Positions 44,727 through 54,140 of a stretch of 64,000 bases of DNA are shown here, piece by piece. The stretch lies in the NCBI RefSeq assembly GCF_024707525.1, contig NZ_CP062231.1, forward strand, positions 2,790,001 to 2,854,000, read 5' to 3'. The position numbers and the translations under genes are program-made. The stretch comes from Rhizobium sp. TH2 (GTDB lineage Bacteria; Pseudomonadota; Alphaproteobacteria; Rhizobiales; Rhizobiaceae). The notes below the pieces were generated by a model. It ran no database searches, was not told where the DNA came from, and saw only the letters and a program-made list of their open reading frames with translations. Within the stretch, counting starts at the first letter, position 1, and the number at the start of each line of letters is the position of its first letter.

Positions 44727-45491
44727 ATGCAAACCGTCCATGACAGGAACGTCACCAACAAGTTCGGTCCTCGCGCCAACGCCTATGTCGAAAGCGCCGT
44801 GCATTCGCAGGGAGAAGATCTCGAGCGGCTGGGCAAGATCACCGAAGGCGTGGCACCTGACCATGCGCTCGATCTCGGCTGCGGTGGCGGCCATGTCGCC
44901 TATGCGATGGCGCCGCATGCGAAGAAGGTGACCGCCTCGGATTTGTCGGACGAGATGCTCGCCGCCGTCGCGGCGACCGCGAAGTCGAAGGGCCTCGGCA
45001 ACATCGAAACCATCCAGACCTCAGCCGAAAAGCTTCCCTTCGCCGACGCAACGTTCGACATGCTGGGCTGTCGCTATTCCGCGCACCACTGGCAGGATGT
45101 CGATGCCGGTTTCCGCGAGGCCCGCCGCGTGCTCATGCCCGGTGCGACGGCCGTCTTCATCGATTGTTACGCGCCCGCCAAACCCCTGCTCGACACCCAT
45201 CTGCAATCGATCGAACTGCTACGCGACACATCGCATGTGCGGGACTATTCGATCTCGGAATGGACCGACAAGCTGGGCCGCGCCGGATTTGGCGTGAACG
45301 CCCTGCGGACGTGGCGGCTGCGGATGGACTTTCCGGTCTGGATCGCCCGCATGGCCACGCCCCAATTGCTGGCCGACGCGATACGCGCCCTGCAGAATTC
45401 GGCACCCGCCGAAATCCGCGAGCATTTCGCGATCGAGCCGGACGGCTCTTTCATGCTCGACATGGTGATGCTGGAGACGATGGCGGCCTAA
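44727..45491 (+). CDS. Class I SAM-dependent methyltransferase
   Basis: The 254-residue protein has a UbiE/Methyltransf_11-type fold. Motif I is ALDLGCGGGHVAYAM (about residues 50-64), motif II lies around KKVTASDLSDEML and motif III around EKLPFADATFDML. The substrate is unknown. GAAGGAGA precedes the start. It is divergent from the XRE regulator gene and its end overlaps the convergent mechanosensitive channel gene by 4 bases. Confidence 0.9.
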   Translation: MQTVHDRNVTNKFGPRANAYVESAVHSQGEDLERLGKITEGVAPDHALDLGCGGGHVAYAMAPHAKKVTASDLSDEMLAAVAATAKSKGLGNIETIQTSAEKLPFADATFDMLGCRYSAHHWQDVDAGFREARRVLMPGATAVFIDCYAPAKPLLDTHLQSIELLRDTSHVRDYSISEWTDKLGRAGFGVNALRTWRLRMDFPVWIARMATPQLLADAIRALQNSAPAEIREHFAIEPDGSFMLDMVMLETMAA

Positions 45492-48118
45492 CGATTGTCG
45501 TCAGCGTCACCATCGTGATCGTCATCATCCTTGGTGTCATCCCGCTCGGCATGGTGCATGCCGTCGAAGGGGCTGCCATCATTGTCGTCCGCAAGCTCGA
45601 CGTCGCGCTTGCGGGCGCCCTGCATCCGGCGGCGGCTTTCCGCCTGGGCCATGACGCGCCTTGCGATTTCGGGCGGCAGGCCCTCCTCCGCCAATGCGTT
45701 CGCGAGGTCCTTCTCAAGGGCGGCGCCCTCGCCATCGACCCGAATATTGATATTGCGCTCGGGCTTCGGAATGACGATTCCCTCCTGGCGGAAGCGTTCG
45801 ATAATCGCGACCCGGATGTCGTTTCTCACCGGTCCGCCCTGGAACAGGTCCGACAGGTAGAACCGGAGTTCGAAGTTCAGGGCAAACTCGCCAAAACTCT
45901 GGAAACCGACATTCGGCTCCGGCATGGTCAGCACCAGCGGGTGGCTGCGGGCGATCTCCAGCAGCAGTTCCATCACCTGCTTCGGATCGCTGTCATAGGA
46001 TACCGAGATCGGGATTTCACTGCGCGCCAGCGTATTATGCAGCATCCAGTTGCCGACGGCGGCGTTGATCAGCTGCGAATTCGGCACGATGATCGACTGG
46101 TTCTGGAACGTCTCGACCTCGGTGGCGCGCACCGAGATCCGGCGGACGAAACCTTCGACAGGGCCGTTGACGATCCAGTCGCCGACCTTGAACGGGCGCT
46201 CAGCGAGCAGGATGAGGCCGGACACGAAATTCTGGACGATCGTCTGGAGGCCGAAGCCGATGCCGAGAGACAGCGCGCCCGCGACCAATGCGAAGCTCGA
46301 TAGATCGACGCCGGCGGCCGAGACGCCGATCACCGCGGCGATCACGATGCCGGCGTAACCCAGTGCCGTATTGACCGAGTTGCGCACGCCCGCATCGATC
46401 TGCGACCGGGCCATCACATTGCCGTCGAGCCAGCGCTGGAACCAGCGTGTGGCGAAAAATCCGCCGGTGAACAACAGGAGGCCGGCGAGGATTCCGAGCA
46501 GCGAGATATTGATGTTGCCGATATGGATCTCGGTGAAGAGTTTGACGAAGATCGTGGAAATATCCGCGCCGCGGAAGCCCCAGGTCAGCATGATGCTGGG
46601 AATGCCGAGCAAGAGCACGAGCGCGTAGATGGCCAGTCCCGCCAGCAGGCCGATCTGGTCCAGCCTGATCTCATTGAGCTGGTAGGAAGCGCCGAGTTTG
46701 CGTCCAGGCGCAGACTTTGCGAGTGCGTCATGCCGCGAAATCGCCTGCCCCGACAGGAAGCCGATATACATGGTGACGATGATCGCGCCGGTCACGACGA
46801 ACTGCGACGAGGCAAAATGGGCAAGACCGATATAGCCGGACATGGCGGTGGCGATGATGCCGACGCCTGCTAGCAATACCAGCGTGCGCATGATCTTGAA
46901 CCAGATAGGTGATGCCACCTCCGCCTGTTCAAGAGGCCGGAGGAACGAGAGCAAGATCAGCGCGATGCCGGTTACGACCGATGTGACCAGGCCTTCGACG
47001 ACCGTCAGCACCACGGGTGCATCCAGCGTCACATTGGCCTCGGCCAGCACATAGGAAAGACCGTTGATGGCGGCGAGAACGACGGCAAAGGTAACGAGCC
47101 ATCCGGCTCCGCGATCCGAAACGCTGATCAGCCGCCACTGCGGCTTGTTCGGCGATACGATGCCGCGCGCCAGCTTCCAGACGAAATAGACGCCCACCAG
47201 CGCCCACAGCGTCGCGCGGAGGACGTCGAAAAGTTCCTGGCGCAGGAGATTGAAAGTATAGAGGAAGCCGAGCGCGCAGACAGTCACGAACGCGGCGGCC
47301 AGCGCCGGTATGGTCGCCGACCAGAAGGTGACCGAGAGCCTGTGGATATAATCGGGAGACTTCTCCGAGGGGTCCCGGACGATCAAGGTGCGGAAGAGCC
47401 TGCGGACCAGGAAAGCCAGGATCAACGCGATGAGCACCGTGAGACCGAATGCAAGAAAGAGTCCCTGATGCTTGAACTTCCACATGAAATCCAGTGAACT
47501 GGACGTGATGTCGTAGAACTCCGCCCATTCGTGCTGCGCCGACCTGGCAGCATCGTCGAATAACTGGCTGCTGATTTCGGTGTAGCGAAACAGCGTCGCC
47601 GTAAAGAGCGACCTGCGCAGGTCGGTGATATGATCCGAGAGATCATCCGCCTGGCCTCGAATCACCCCGCCATCGGCGACGATCGTGTTCATCTGGGCTT
47701 TTTCGCCCTGCAGGCGCTTGCGGTCGCTGGCGAGCGATTCTCCCTCCGGCGGCTGTCCTTCGGCGGGCGGCGCGCCCAGTTCCTCGATCCGCTTGACCAC
47801 CAGGTTATAGCGGCTTTCAAGCTCCGTCATGGCCGTTGAAATCGAGGCGCCGACGCTATCGGTCTCTACCTTCAAATGAGCAAGGTCGGCGTCGGCATTG
47901 GCGGCTTCGTCCACCCTCTTGCGCAGGTCTTCGAGCGCCAGCGCCGCTTCTTCCAGCTCGGCCCGCACCTTTTTCTGCAGCGCCTCGACGGCCGCAACGA
48001 CGGCATTGCTCTTCTGCAGGGATTGCATCGCGCCATCGGTCGGTTGCGCGAGGAGCCCGGAGGCCGGGATTGCCAGAAGCAAGGCGGCCAGCAGGCAACG
48101 GATGAAGAGGATCTGCAA
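45488..48118 (-). CDS. Large MscS-family mechanosensitive channel (MscK-like, DUF3772)
   Basis: The 876-residue protein has a signal peptide, a periplasmic coiled-coil-rich domain of the DUF3772 type (about residues 30-190) and a long series of about ten membrane helices. It ends with the MscS pore and beta domain (VNTALGYAGIVIAAVIGVSA, then GFGLQTIVQNFVSGLILL) and a C-terminal cytoplasmic part with ERNINIRVDGEGA. It should release osmolytes under hypo-osmotic shock. A TTG start at 48118 gives a clean signal sequence (QILFIRCLLAALLLAIPASG) and follows GGGAGA; an ATG 24 codons upstream would place charged residues first. Confidence 0.87.
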   Translation of the reverse strand: MQILFIRCLLAALLLAIPASGLLAQPTDGAMQSLQKSNAVVAAVEALQKKVRAELEEAALALEDLRKRVDEAANADADLAHLKVETDSVGASISTAMTELESRYNLVVKRIEELGAPPAEGQPPEGESLASDRKRLQGEKAQMNTIVADGGVIRGQADDLSDHITDLRRSLFTATLFRYTEISSQLFDDAARSAQHEWAEFYDITSSSLDFMWKFKHQGLFLAFGLTVLIALILAFLVRRLFRTLIVRDPSEKSPDYIHRLSVTFWSATIPALAAAFVTVCALGFLYTFNLLRQELFDVLRATLWALVGVYFVWKLARGIVSPNKPQWRLISVSDRGAGWLVTFAVVLAAINGLSYVLAEANVTLDAPVVLTVVEGLVTSVVTGIALILLSFLRPLEQAEVASPIWFKIMRTLVLLAGVGIIATAMSGYIGLAHFASSQFVVTGAIIVTMYIGFLSGQAISRHDALAKSAPGRKLGASYQLNEIRLDQIGLLAGLAIYALVLLLGIPSIMLTWGFRGADISTIFVKLFTEIHIGNINISLLGILAGLLLFTGGFFATRWFQRWLDGNVMARSQIDAGVRNSVNTALGYAGIVIAAVIGVSAAGVDLSSFALVAGALSLGIGFGLQTIVQNFVSGLILLAERPFKVGDWIVNGPVEGFVRRISVRATEVETFQNQSIIVPNSQLINAAVGNWMLHNTLARSEIPISVSYDSDPKQVMELLLEIARSHPLVLTMPEPNVGFQSFGEFALNFELRFYLSDLFQGGPVRNDIRVAIIERFRQEGIVIPKPERNINIRVDGEGAALEKDLANALAEEGLPPEIARRVMAQAESRRRMQGARKRDVELADDNDGSPFDGMHHAERDDTKDDDDHDGDADDNR

Positions 48119-48270
48119 TATGTTCTCCCGGGATGTCGATAGCCTGCGCTTTGCCCGTTCAATAAAGCATGGATATGGCCCGGCAAGCAAAAAGCGCCGA
48201 TATCATGCCCGTTGAAAAGGCCTGTTTACCGGCGTCGGCTAGGATTGCGCCCATCAACCGGACGGGATCG

Positions 48271-49581
48271 ATGCTCAACTGGAACGAAGTCTCGGGGAAG
48301 AAAGCCTATAGCGAAGAGCGAGCCGGACTTCTCGTCCTGCTCGAAGGTTCGACGCTAACCCCTTATGTCGATTCGGTGGGCGACCCGACAATCGGCATCG
48401 GCTTCAACCTCGTCTACAATCTCGCACCGGTGCTCCGCGTCATCGTCGGCGCCGGGAACTGGAGCGATACGTTGCTCCAAAGGCTGGAGGCGGAAGTCGA
48501 CAAGAATTACGCACCGAACACCAGTTCAGCGCTCATCGCCAATCTCAACAAGGTGATGTCCGACTGGCACAACAAGCGCGACAGCGACGTGCCCAGCACA
48601 TTCAGCTTCCGGAACGAGGCGCAGGTCGCCAAGGCATTGGACGCACTCGCGCCGACCTATGATTCCAAGATCGACAAATGGCTTTCCGGCATTCCCGACT
48701 CCGAGGAGCGCGCAGCCCTGTTTTCGCTCTGCTGGAATGGCCCGAGCCTGCTGGGACCGAAGCTGAAGGCCGCGATCGAGGACGGCAATCGCGCCGAGGC
48801 CTGGTACGAGATCCGCTACAATTCTAACGGCAACGGCATGAAAGGCCTGGCCAACCGCCGCTATGTCGAGGCCGAGACCTTCGGCCTGTTCGACACGGAC
48901 AGCAGCGCCACTTTTCAGGAAGCCATCAAGACCGGCCAGATGCTGGCAAACCACCACCAGGCGATTCTCTCCTACGAGGATAAATACGACCCGGTCGCCG
49001 CCGGAGAAATCAAGGGGGTTGCCGGCATCGAGGCGATCGGCGACGAAATCGCGCCGGCGATTAGGGCGGCTCTCAAGACGATCGGCCTTGCGGCGAAGAC
49101 CCATGTGGAGGAACTGCTCGCCGCCGAGACGGGCAGCCTCAACATCGCCGGCGACGGCACCACTTATGACAGTGCGAAAAACGATGACGACCTGATCCTG
49201 GGCGGCAAGGGGCAAAACATGCTCTCCGGAAACGCAGGCGCCGATATTCTTGCAGGCCTCAAGGGCGCGGACATACTTGCCGGTGGAGCGGGCGCCGATC
49301 TGTTCGCGTTTTCCACCATCAAGGACAGCGCCGGGAATGCTTACGACGTGGTCACAGATTTCGGCACCGGCGCCGACCGGATCGCCCTCGGTGGCCTGGG
49401 TGACCTCGATTTCCTCGACAAGAAGAATGCGGGCTTTTCCGGCCACGGCCTCGAAGTCAGATGGTTCTGGGATGGCCAGGATACGGTGGTCGAGGCCGAC
49501 ATAGACGGCGACCGCGCGGCGGACCTCAAGATTGTTCTCACCGGACGGTTGACCTTGACGGAAACAGACTTTCTTCTGTGA
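48271..49581 (+). CDS. T4-lysozyme-like muramidase fused to RTX repeats
   Basis: The 436-residue protein starts with a glycoside hydrolase 24 (T4 lysozyme type) domain. Glu25, Asp34 and Thr40 in LLEGSTLTPYVDSVGDPTIG have the same spacing as the T4 lysozyme triad Glu11, Asp20, Thr26. After a helical linker, a short RTX block (LILGGKGQNMLSGNAGADIL, GGAGADLF, residues about 310-355) and a serralysin-type C-terminus ending TLTETDFLL follow. There is no signal peptide, so type I secretion is likely. This would be an exported cell-wall hydrolase that may act on other bacteria. The ATG at 48271 puts the lysozyme domain at the N-terminus; an upstream in-frame ATG overlaps the channel gene. Confidence 0.87.
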   Translation: MLNWNEVSGKKAYSEERAGLLVLLEGSTLTPYVDSVGDPTIGIGFNLVYNLAPVLRVIVGAGNWSDTLLQRLEAEVDKNYAPNTSSALIANLNKVMSDWHNKRDSDVPSTFSFRNEAQVAKALDALAPTYDSKIDKWLSGIPDSEERAALFSLCWNGPSLLGPKLKAAIEDGNRAEAWYEIRYNSNGNGMKGLANRRYVEAETFGLFDTDSSATFQEAIKTGQMLANHHQAILSYEDKYDPVAAGEIKGVAGIEAIGDEIAPAIRAALKTIGLAAKTHVEELLAAETGSLNIAGDGTTYDSAKNDDDLILGGKGQNMLSGNAGADILAGLKGADILAGGAGADLFAFSTIKDSAGNAYDVVTDFGTGADRIALGGLGDLDFLDKKNAGFSGHGLEVRWFWDGQDTVVEADIDGDRAADLKIVLTGRLTLTETDFLL

Positions 49582-49603
49582 TCCGGTTCAACCGGAGCCC
49601 GCC

Positions 49604-50032
49604 ATGACCACTGCGCAAGACATCATCACCGCCCTGAAGCTCGAACCCCACCCGGAAGGCGGATGGTATATCCAGACCTTCCGCGACAACGAGGGTATCG
49701 CCGGCCGGGCAAATTCGACGGCGATCTATTATTTGCTCGAAGGCGGCGACCGCTCGCACTGGCACACCGTCGATGCGGTGGAAATCTGGCATTACCATGC
49801 CGGCGCCCCGCTCGAACTCAGTCTTTCCGACGACGGCAAAACCGAGCGCAGTATTGTCATCGGCCCGGATATCCTTGCCGGCGAGCGGCCGCAGGGCATT
49901 GTTCGAAAGGGTGAATGGCAGAGCGCGAGGAGCCTCGGCGACTGGACGCTGGTGGGCTGTACGGTGGCACCGGGTTTCGAGTTTTCGGGCTTCAGGATGG
50001 CGCCGCCGGGCTGGACGCCAGGTACCTCCTAG
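49604..50032 (+). CDS. DUF985 cupin
   Basis: The 142-residue protein is a cupin of the DUF985 (RmlC-like) family. Motifs are KLEPHPEGGWYIQTFRD, the metal-binding HWHTVDAVEIWHYHAG-type cluster and the C-terminal CTVAPGFEFSGF. The function of the family is unresolved. It begins 22 bases after the lysozyme fusion gene and may share its transcript. Confidence 0.88.
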   Translation: MTTAQDIITALKLEPHPEGGWYIQTFRDNEGIAGRANSTAIYYLLEGGDRSHWHTVDAVEIWHYHAGAPLELSLSDDGKTERSIVIGPDILAGERPQGIVRKGEWQSARSLGDWTLVGCTVAPGFEFSGFRMAPPGWTPGTS

Positions 50033-50159
50033 CGTCAGGAAAGTGGACTATACCTGATACGAATTCGACGTCACGCTCCAACCATAAACTTTACTTCTAA
50101 AGCTGAATAGTTCTGCTACGATTACACCACGGCTGAACTACTATTAGGAGAGATTTACC

Positions 50160-51644
50160 ATGGCCAAGTTCACAATCGGGAGCGATATGCCCGAGTTCGG
50201 TTTCTTCGATGATTTCTTCGACGGGGAGACATTGGCGATTTCGTCACACGACTCCAGCATCATTTTCTATGAGGATGCCAACGGCGCGCAGATAATATTA
50301 ACCGGAACCGACCTTACTTTCAGCGGCAATGTTGTGACCGGGGGTGAGATCAGCAACGTTTGGTTCGTCGATGAGAATGGCGGGACGCTCTTTGCCGTAA
50401 GCGATGGCAGCTTCAACGCAGTCAGCCTGGCCTCCACCCTGAACGGCGACGAGAGCATCTGGGAATTCGTATCTTTCCTGAGCGCGGGCGACGACACGAT
50501 CATCGGCAACAGCATCGGCAATGATTTGAACTTCGGCGAAAATCACGGCAACGACACTATCATTGCAGGCGCGGGCGGCAGCTACATTGCCGGCTCAAAG
50601 GGAGACGACCTCCTGAAAGGCGGCAGCGGCTGGGATACGCTGAGTTATGAGGACACATTTTACCGGGATGATGACACGAAGGGGATCAAGCTCGACGTCG
50701 AAAAGGGCACGGTCACCGACAGCTGGGGGGACAAGGACAAGATCTCGAAGTTCGAGGAGTTCCGGGGATCGGTTTACAAGGACGGCATGCTCGGAAGCAA
50801 GAAGGCGGATGCCTTCGCGGGGCTCGACGGCGCCGACCTGCTGGATGGCCGCGGAGGCCTAGATGAGGCGCGGTACTATCTCGACGACAAATATGGCGGA
50901 AGTGCCGGAATCTCCGTAAATCTCGGACAACAAAAGATAATCGATGGATTTGGTGACGCAGACAAGGTGATCAGCATCGAGCGCATTTTCGGCACGGCGC
51001 ACAGCGACACATTTGTCGGCGACAAGGGCGACAATCACTTCATTGGCCTTGCTGGCCTCGACAGTTTCGAGGGTGGCAAGGGCTTCGATGTTCTGGAGTT
51101 CTACATCTCGGATGATATGGGCCAGCATGGCGCCGACGTTGACCTGTCGCTTTCCTCAGGTCAAATCAAGGATGACGGTTTCGGCAATGTTGAGGACGCC
51201 AATGGCTTCGAGGCAGCCGGCGGCGGCGATGAAGACGACACCATCAAGCTCGGCACGGCGAAAGAGGGATTCGCCTGGGGAGGCGGCGGCGATGACATAT
51301 TGACCGCGGGGATAGCGGGCAATTGGCTCGGTGGTGGCATCGGCAGCGATACATTCGTTTTCTTGACGACCGAGGCGATTGGGACCCTTGGCAAGAATAA
51401 GGTTCAGACCTTTATCTTTGGCTTCTCTCAGAACCAGGACGACGTCATCGACCTGACGGCGCTGGGTGACCTCACTTTCATCGGCGATTCGGCCTTCTCC
51501 GGTTCCGATGGCGAGTTGCGGTTCCATTTCAAGAACGGAAACACATTGCTTCAGGGCGACATGAACGGAAACGGCGTTGCCGATTTTACGCTCGAGCTCG
51601 GTGGGAAAATCACATTGGTCAGCGACGATCTGCTGCTGGTTTAG
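50160..51644 (+). CDS. RTX-like calcium-binding repeat protein
   Basis: The 494-residue protein has no signal peptide. Scattered degenerate RTX nonapeptides are visible (SAGDDTIIGNSIGN, GSKGDDLLKGGSGWDTL, GLAGLDSFEGGKGFDVL, GGGGDDILTAG), ending ITLVSDDLLLV. It fits a type I secreted, calcium-binding protein. No enzymatic domain is recognisable; the N-terminal 100 residues resemble a beta-sandwich. It has its own A/T-rich promoter region (50040-50155) with AGGAGAG before the start. A perfect 30-bp palindrome follows the gene. Confidence 0.85.
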   Translation: MAKFTIGSDMPEFGFFDDFFDGETLAISSHDSSIIFYEDANGAQIILTGTDLTFSGNVVTGGEISNVWFVDENGGTLFAVSDGSFNAVSLASTLNGDESIWEFVSFLSAGDDTIIGNSIGNDLNFGENHGNDTIIAGAGGSYIAGSKGDDLLKGGSGWDTLSYEDTFYRDDDTKGIKLDVEKGTVTDSWGDKDKISKFEEFRGSVYKDGMLGSKKADAFAGLDGADLLDGRGGLDEARYYLDDKYGGSAGISVNLGQQKIIDGFGDADKVISIERIFGTAHSDTFVGDKGDNHFIGLAGLDSFEGGKGFDVLEFYISDDMGQHGADVDLSLSSGQIKDDGFGNVEDANGFEAAGGGDEDDTIKLGTAKEGFAWGGGGDDILTAGIAGNWLGGGIGSDTFVFLTTEAIGTLGKNKVQTFIFGFSQNQDDVIDLTALGDLTFIGDSAFSGSDGELRFHFKNGNTLLQGDMNGNGVADFTLELGGKITLVSDDLLLV

Positions 51645-51664
51645 CCCCGTTGCTTGTGGCTTGA

Positions 51665-51694
51665 CGACCAGCCTCGGCCGGCCGAGGCTGGTCG
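51665..51694. terminator. 30-bp perfect palindrome between convergent genes
   Basis: A fully self-complementary 30-base stretch (arm CGACCAGCCTCGGCC) lies 20 bases after the RTX protein stop. As RNA it would form a strong hairpin with almost no loop. It probably terminates the RTX gene; the protease gene converges from the other side but ends 230 bases away. Confidence 0.65.
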
Positions 51695-51927
51695 CAATTA
51701 GGGTTAACAATTACTTTCACTTGCACTATAAAATGCTTGTGCCATTCTGGATTCTCCGGGCGGGGCGGTTTACTGCCATGTTTTCCGTCAGTACCCACTC
51801 ACAGAGATGTGCCGCCCGGAAGTTCAAATACAAGTAGTGTCTTAATCCCACCTTCCGAAGCGAGGCGTAAGGTTGACGACGACGAGTCATGAACTGACTT
51901 CACAAGAGCTATATACTTGACGTCGGC

Positions 51928-53322
51928 TCAGAGAATGAAATCCGACGCGTCCAGTTCACCCCATCCGGTCGACAGCAGAGTGAGCACTTCGCCGCTGGCG
52001 AACCTGATCTCGATATTGCCGCCGGTAACGCGCGTCAGGCCCTGAAGCTCGGCGAAGCCGTCCAGGTTGAACCCGCTCAGATTGATGCGATCCTCGCCGT
52101 TGGAAAAGTCGTCGATCGTGTCTGAACCGTAAGATCTGCCGAAGACAAATACGTCGTCGCCGATGCCGCCGTGATAGGTGTCTGTGCCCTTCAAGCCGTT
52201 CAGTACGTCGTTTCCGGCATTGCCGTTCAGGTAATTGCCGCCATTGTTGCCGGTCAAGCTGTCATTCCCGGAGCCGCTGACGGCGTTTTCGATCAGCGAG
52301 CGGTTGTCGCCCTTGAAAAGCAAGGCGTTGTAGATATTGCCGCCGGCCCTGTGCCCGCCCCCGGCATCGAGGTCAGCAAGCTGCTCCTGGCTGAACACCG
52401 AGCTCTTGCCCGGGCGCAGATCGATGACGACCCTGTCCGAATAGGCGCTGAGATCGTAGGTGTCGTTGCCACCGCCGTCCCATATCGTGGCGAAAATGCG
52501 GTTCGCACCGGGCTTCATGTCGATCGCGAGGGCACCGTTCACGCGGGTGTCGCCGCTGTCTTCGTCCCAGCTATAGACCGTGTTGCCCGCATTGGTGGTG
52601 TAATCGGCGCCATACATGTGCTGCAAGGCAGCGATGTCGGCCATCATATAGGTCTGGGGGTAGCCAAAATCCTCGTTGGTGTATCCCGAACTCTTCTGGC
52701 CGGCAAAGCTGTGATAGGTCATGACGGAATATTCGTGCGAGTCGTACTTGCCCTTCAGTACCGTCTGAATCCGGTCGAAATTGCTCGCATCGTGGCCGTG
52801 CTTCAGGCCGAGCGCATGGCCGGTCTCATGCAGTATCGTGGCATAGGCATAGTTGCCGGGCGAGGGATTTTGATACTCGCTGTAGTCGCCGAACCATACG
52901 TCGCCGCCCCGACCCGTGGCACCGGATGAGGGATAATATGCATAGGCGGTCGGATTGGCGGCATTGGAATCGGCATAGCGGATCGTCGCATTGTTTTCCG
53001 ATCCTTGCTTCACATCGAGCTTGGTGAAGCCTTCGACGGAGAACCGGTCATTGGCGGCCTTACCGTCCGCTTGGTCGAGGATCGACCGGACAATCTCTTT
53101 CTGATTGCTCGAAAACTGTCCGAAATCCTTCTTCGTCTCTTCGCCGTATTTCCTCGCATAATCGGCGACTGCATCCGGAAACGCGTAGGTGATCGCGCCG
53201 CCCCATGCGTATCCCGACATCACGCCATCGGCCAATGGATTGTTGGATTTTGAAATTTTGGCTGTCGCAGCTCGCGCTGTGTCAACGGCCGCGAAGGCAT
53301 CCTTATCGATGCGTGCGGTCAT
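51928..53322 (-). CDS. Serralysin-type zinc metalloprotease (M10B) with RTX C-terminus
   Basis: The 464-residue protein has the metzincin zinc site HETGHALGLKH (His165, Glu166, His169, His175) and the Met-turn SVMTY (Met201, Tyr203) of serralysins. The C-terminal part has RTX repeats (GSGNDSLTGNNGGNYLNGNA, GNDVLNGLKG, GGIGDDVFVFG) and ends LDASDFIL. It should be exported by a type I system without signal peptide and degrade extracellular proteins. All zinc ligands look intact. The characteristic serralysin inhibitor and exporter genes are absent nearby. Confidence 0.93.
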   Translation of the reverse strand: MTARIDKDAFAAVDTARAATAKISKSNNPLADGVMSGYAWGGAITYAFPDAVADYARKYGEETKKDFGQFSSNQKEIVRSILDQADGKAANDRFSVEGFTKLDVKQGSENNATIRYADSNAANPTAYAYYPSSGATGRGGDVWFGDYSEYQNPSPGNYAYATILHETGHALGLKHGHDASNFDRIQTVLKGKYDSHEYSVMTYHSFAGQKSSGYTNEDFGYPQTYMMADIAALQHMYGADYTTNAGNTVYSWDEDSGDTRVNGALAIDMKPGANRIFATIWDGGGNDTYDLSAYSDRVVIDLRPGKSSVFSQEQLADLDAGGGHRAGGNIYNALLFKGDNRSLIENAVSGSGNDSLTGNNGGNYLNGNAGNDVLNGLKGTDTYHGGIGDDVFVFGRSYGSDTIDDFSNGEDRINLSGFNLDGFAELQGLTRVTGGNIEIRFASGEVLTLLSTGWGELDASDFIL

Positions 53323-53671
53323 TCGGTTCTCCGTGTCTTGAAGCCCGCCCGTCCCGAATCGCTAAGAACGTCCCCGACGGTGCCCTGCGGGCGCTTCTGA
53401 ATTCACATGGCCGGTAGAGTACCCGCCAAATCCTGCCCGAATCTTTACCGCCGTGTGAAAGTTGGGAAATTGATCAATTTTTCGTAAAAAATAAGGCAAC
53501 GACGAAACTCTGTTCCAAAGACGGAAATATGCGGGGGATATCGGTGTCGTTCGGCCAGCACGCATTGATGCGCCGCATATTCCATCAATGCGTGGTCTTC
53601 GCGCCCCGTGCGCCAATTGGATAACGCCAGCGTTCAATAACTCTCGGCCGGCGGGGCGATGGCACCTCAAA
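53323..53671. other. Gap upstream of the protease gene
   Basis: 349 bases with no convincing gene. It should contain the protease promoter. A/T-rich stretches occur at 53465-53500. No repeat of note was seen. Confidence 0.4.
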
Positions 53672-54043
53672 TCAGGCGCGAACCTCGATCTCCACCTTGG
53701 CAGCGTAGAACGCCAGATGATCCTTGATAGGGCTCACGGCATCATAGGGTGACTCATAGGTCCAGACCGCATTCCTGCCTTCATCGCCAGTCGGCAGGCT
53801 GAAATAGGCGGCATCGCCCTTGTAGGGGCAATAGGTCTCGTGATCCGTGCGGCTGAGCAGGTCCATATTGGCGTCCTCGCGGGGAATATAGAACACGCGT
53901 GGATAGGATGCCTCCTCGAGTGAGAGAGCCCGGTTGGTGTCGGCGATGACCTGCCCGCCGGCCCGCACTGTCACATGGGCCGTCTCCGGCGTGATCGTGA
54001 TGGGATGATCGGGGCCAGGGATCTTGATCGGCTTGCCATTCAT
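53672..54043 (-). CDS. DUF427 protein
   Basis: The 123-residue protein is a DUF427 member, with segments such as RVFYIPREDANMDLL, TYCPYKGDAAYFSL and VWTYESPYDAV, normal in length. A structure-based beta-tent fold is known for the family but no function. The ATG at 54043 follows TAGGAGA; a longer frame upstream looks non-coding. Confidence 0.9.
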   Translation of the reverse strand: MNGKPIKIPGPDHPITITPETAHVTVRAGGQVIADTNRALSLEEASYPRVFYIPREDANMDLLSRTDHETYCPYKGDAAYFSLPTGDEGRNAVWTYESPYDAVSPIKDHLAFYAAKVEIEVRA

Positions 54044-54140
54044 CGATTTTCTCCTACTTTGTTTCGGGACGCGCGTTCCGCGCCGGCGATACCCGAAGGC
54101 TGCCACCGACACCATGTAGGTTCGACAAAGGGAGAGTGCC

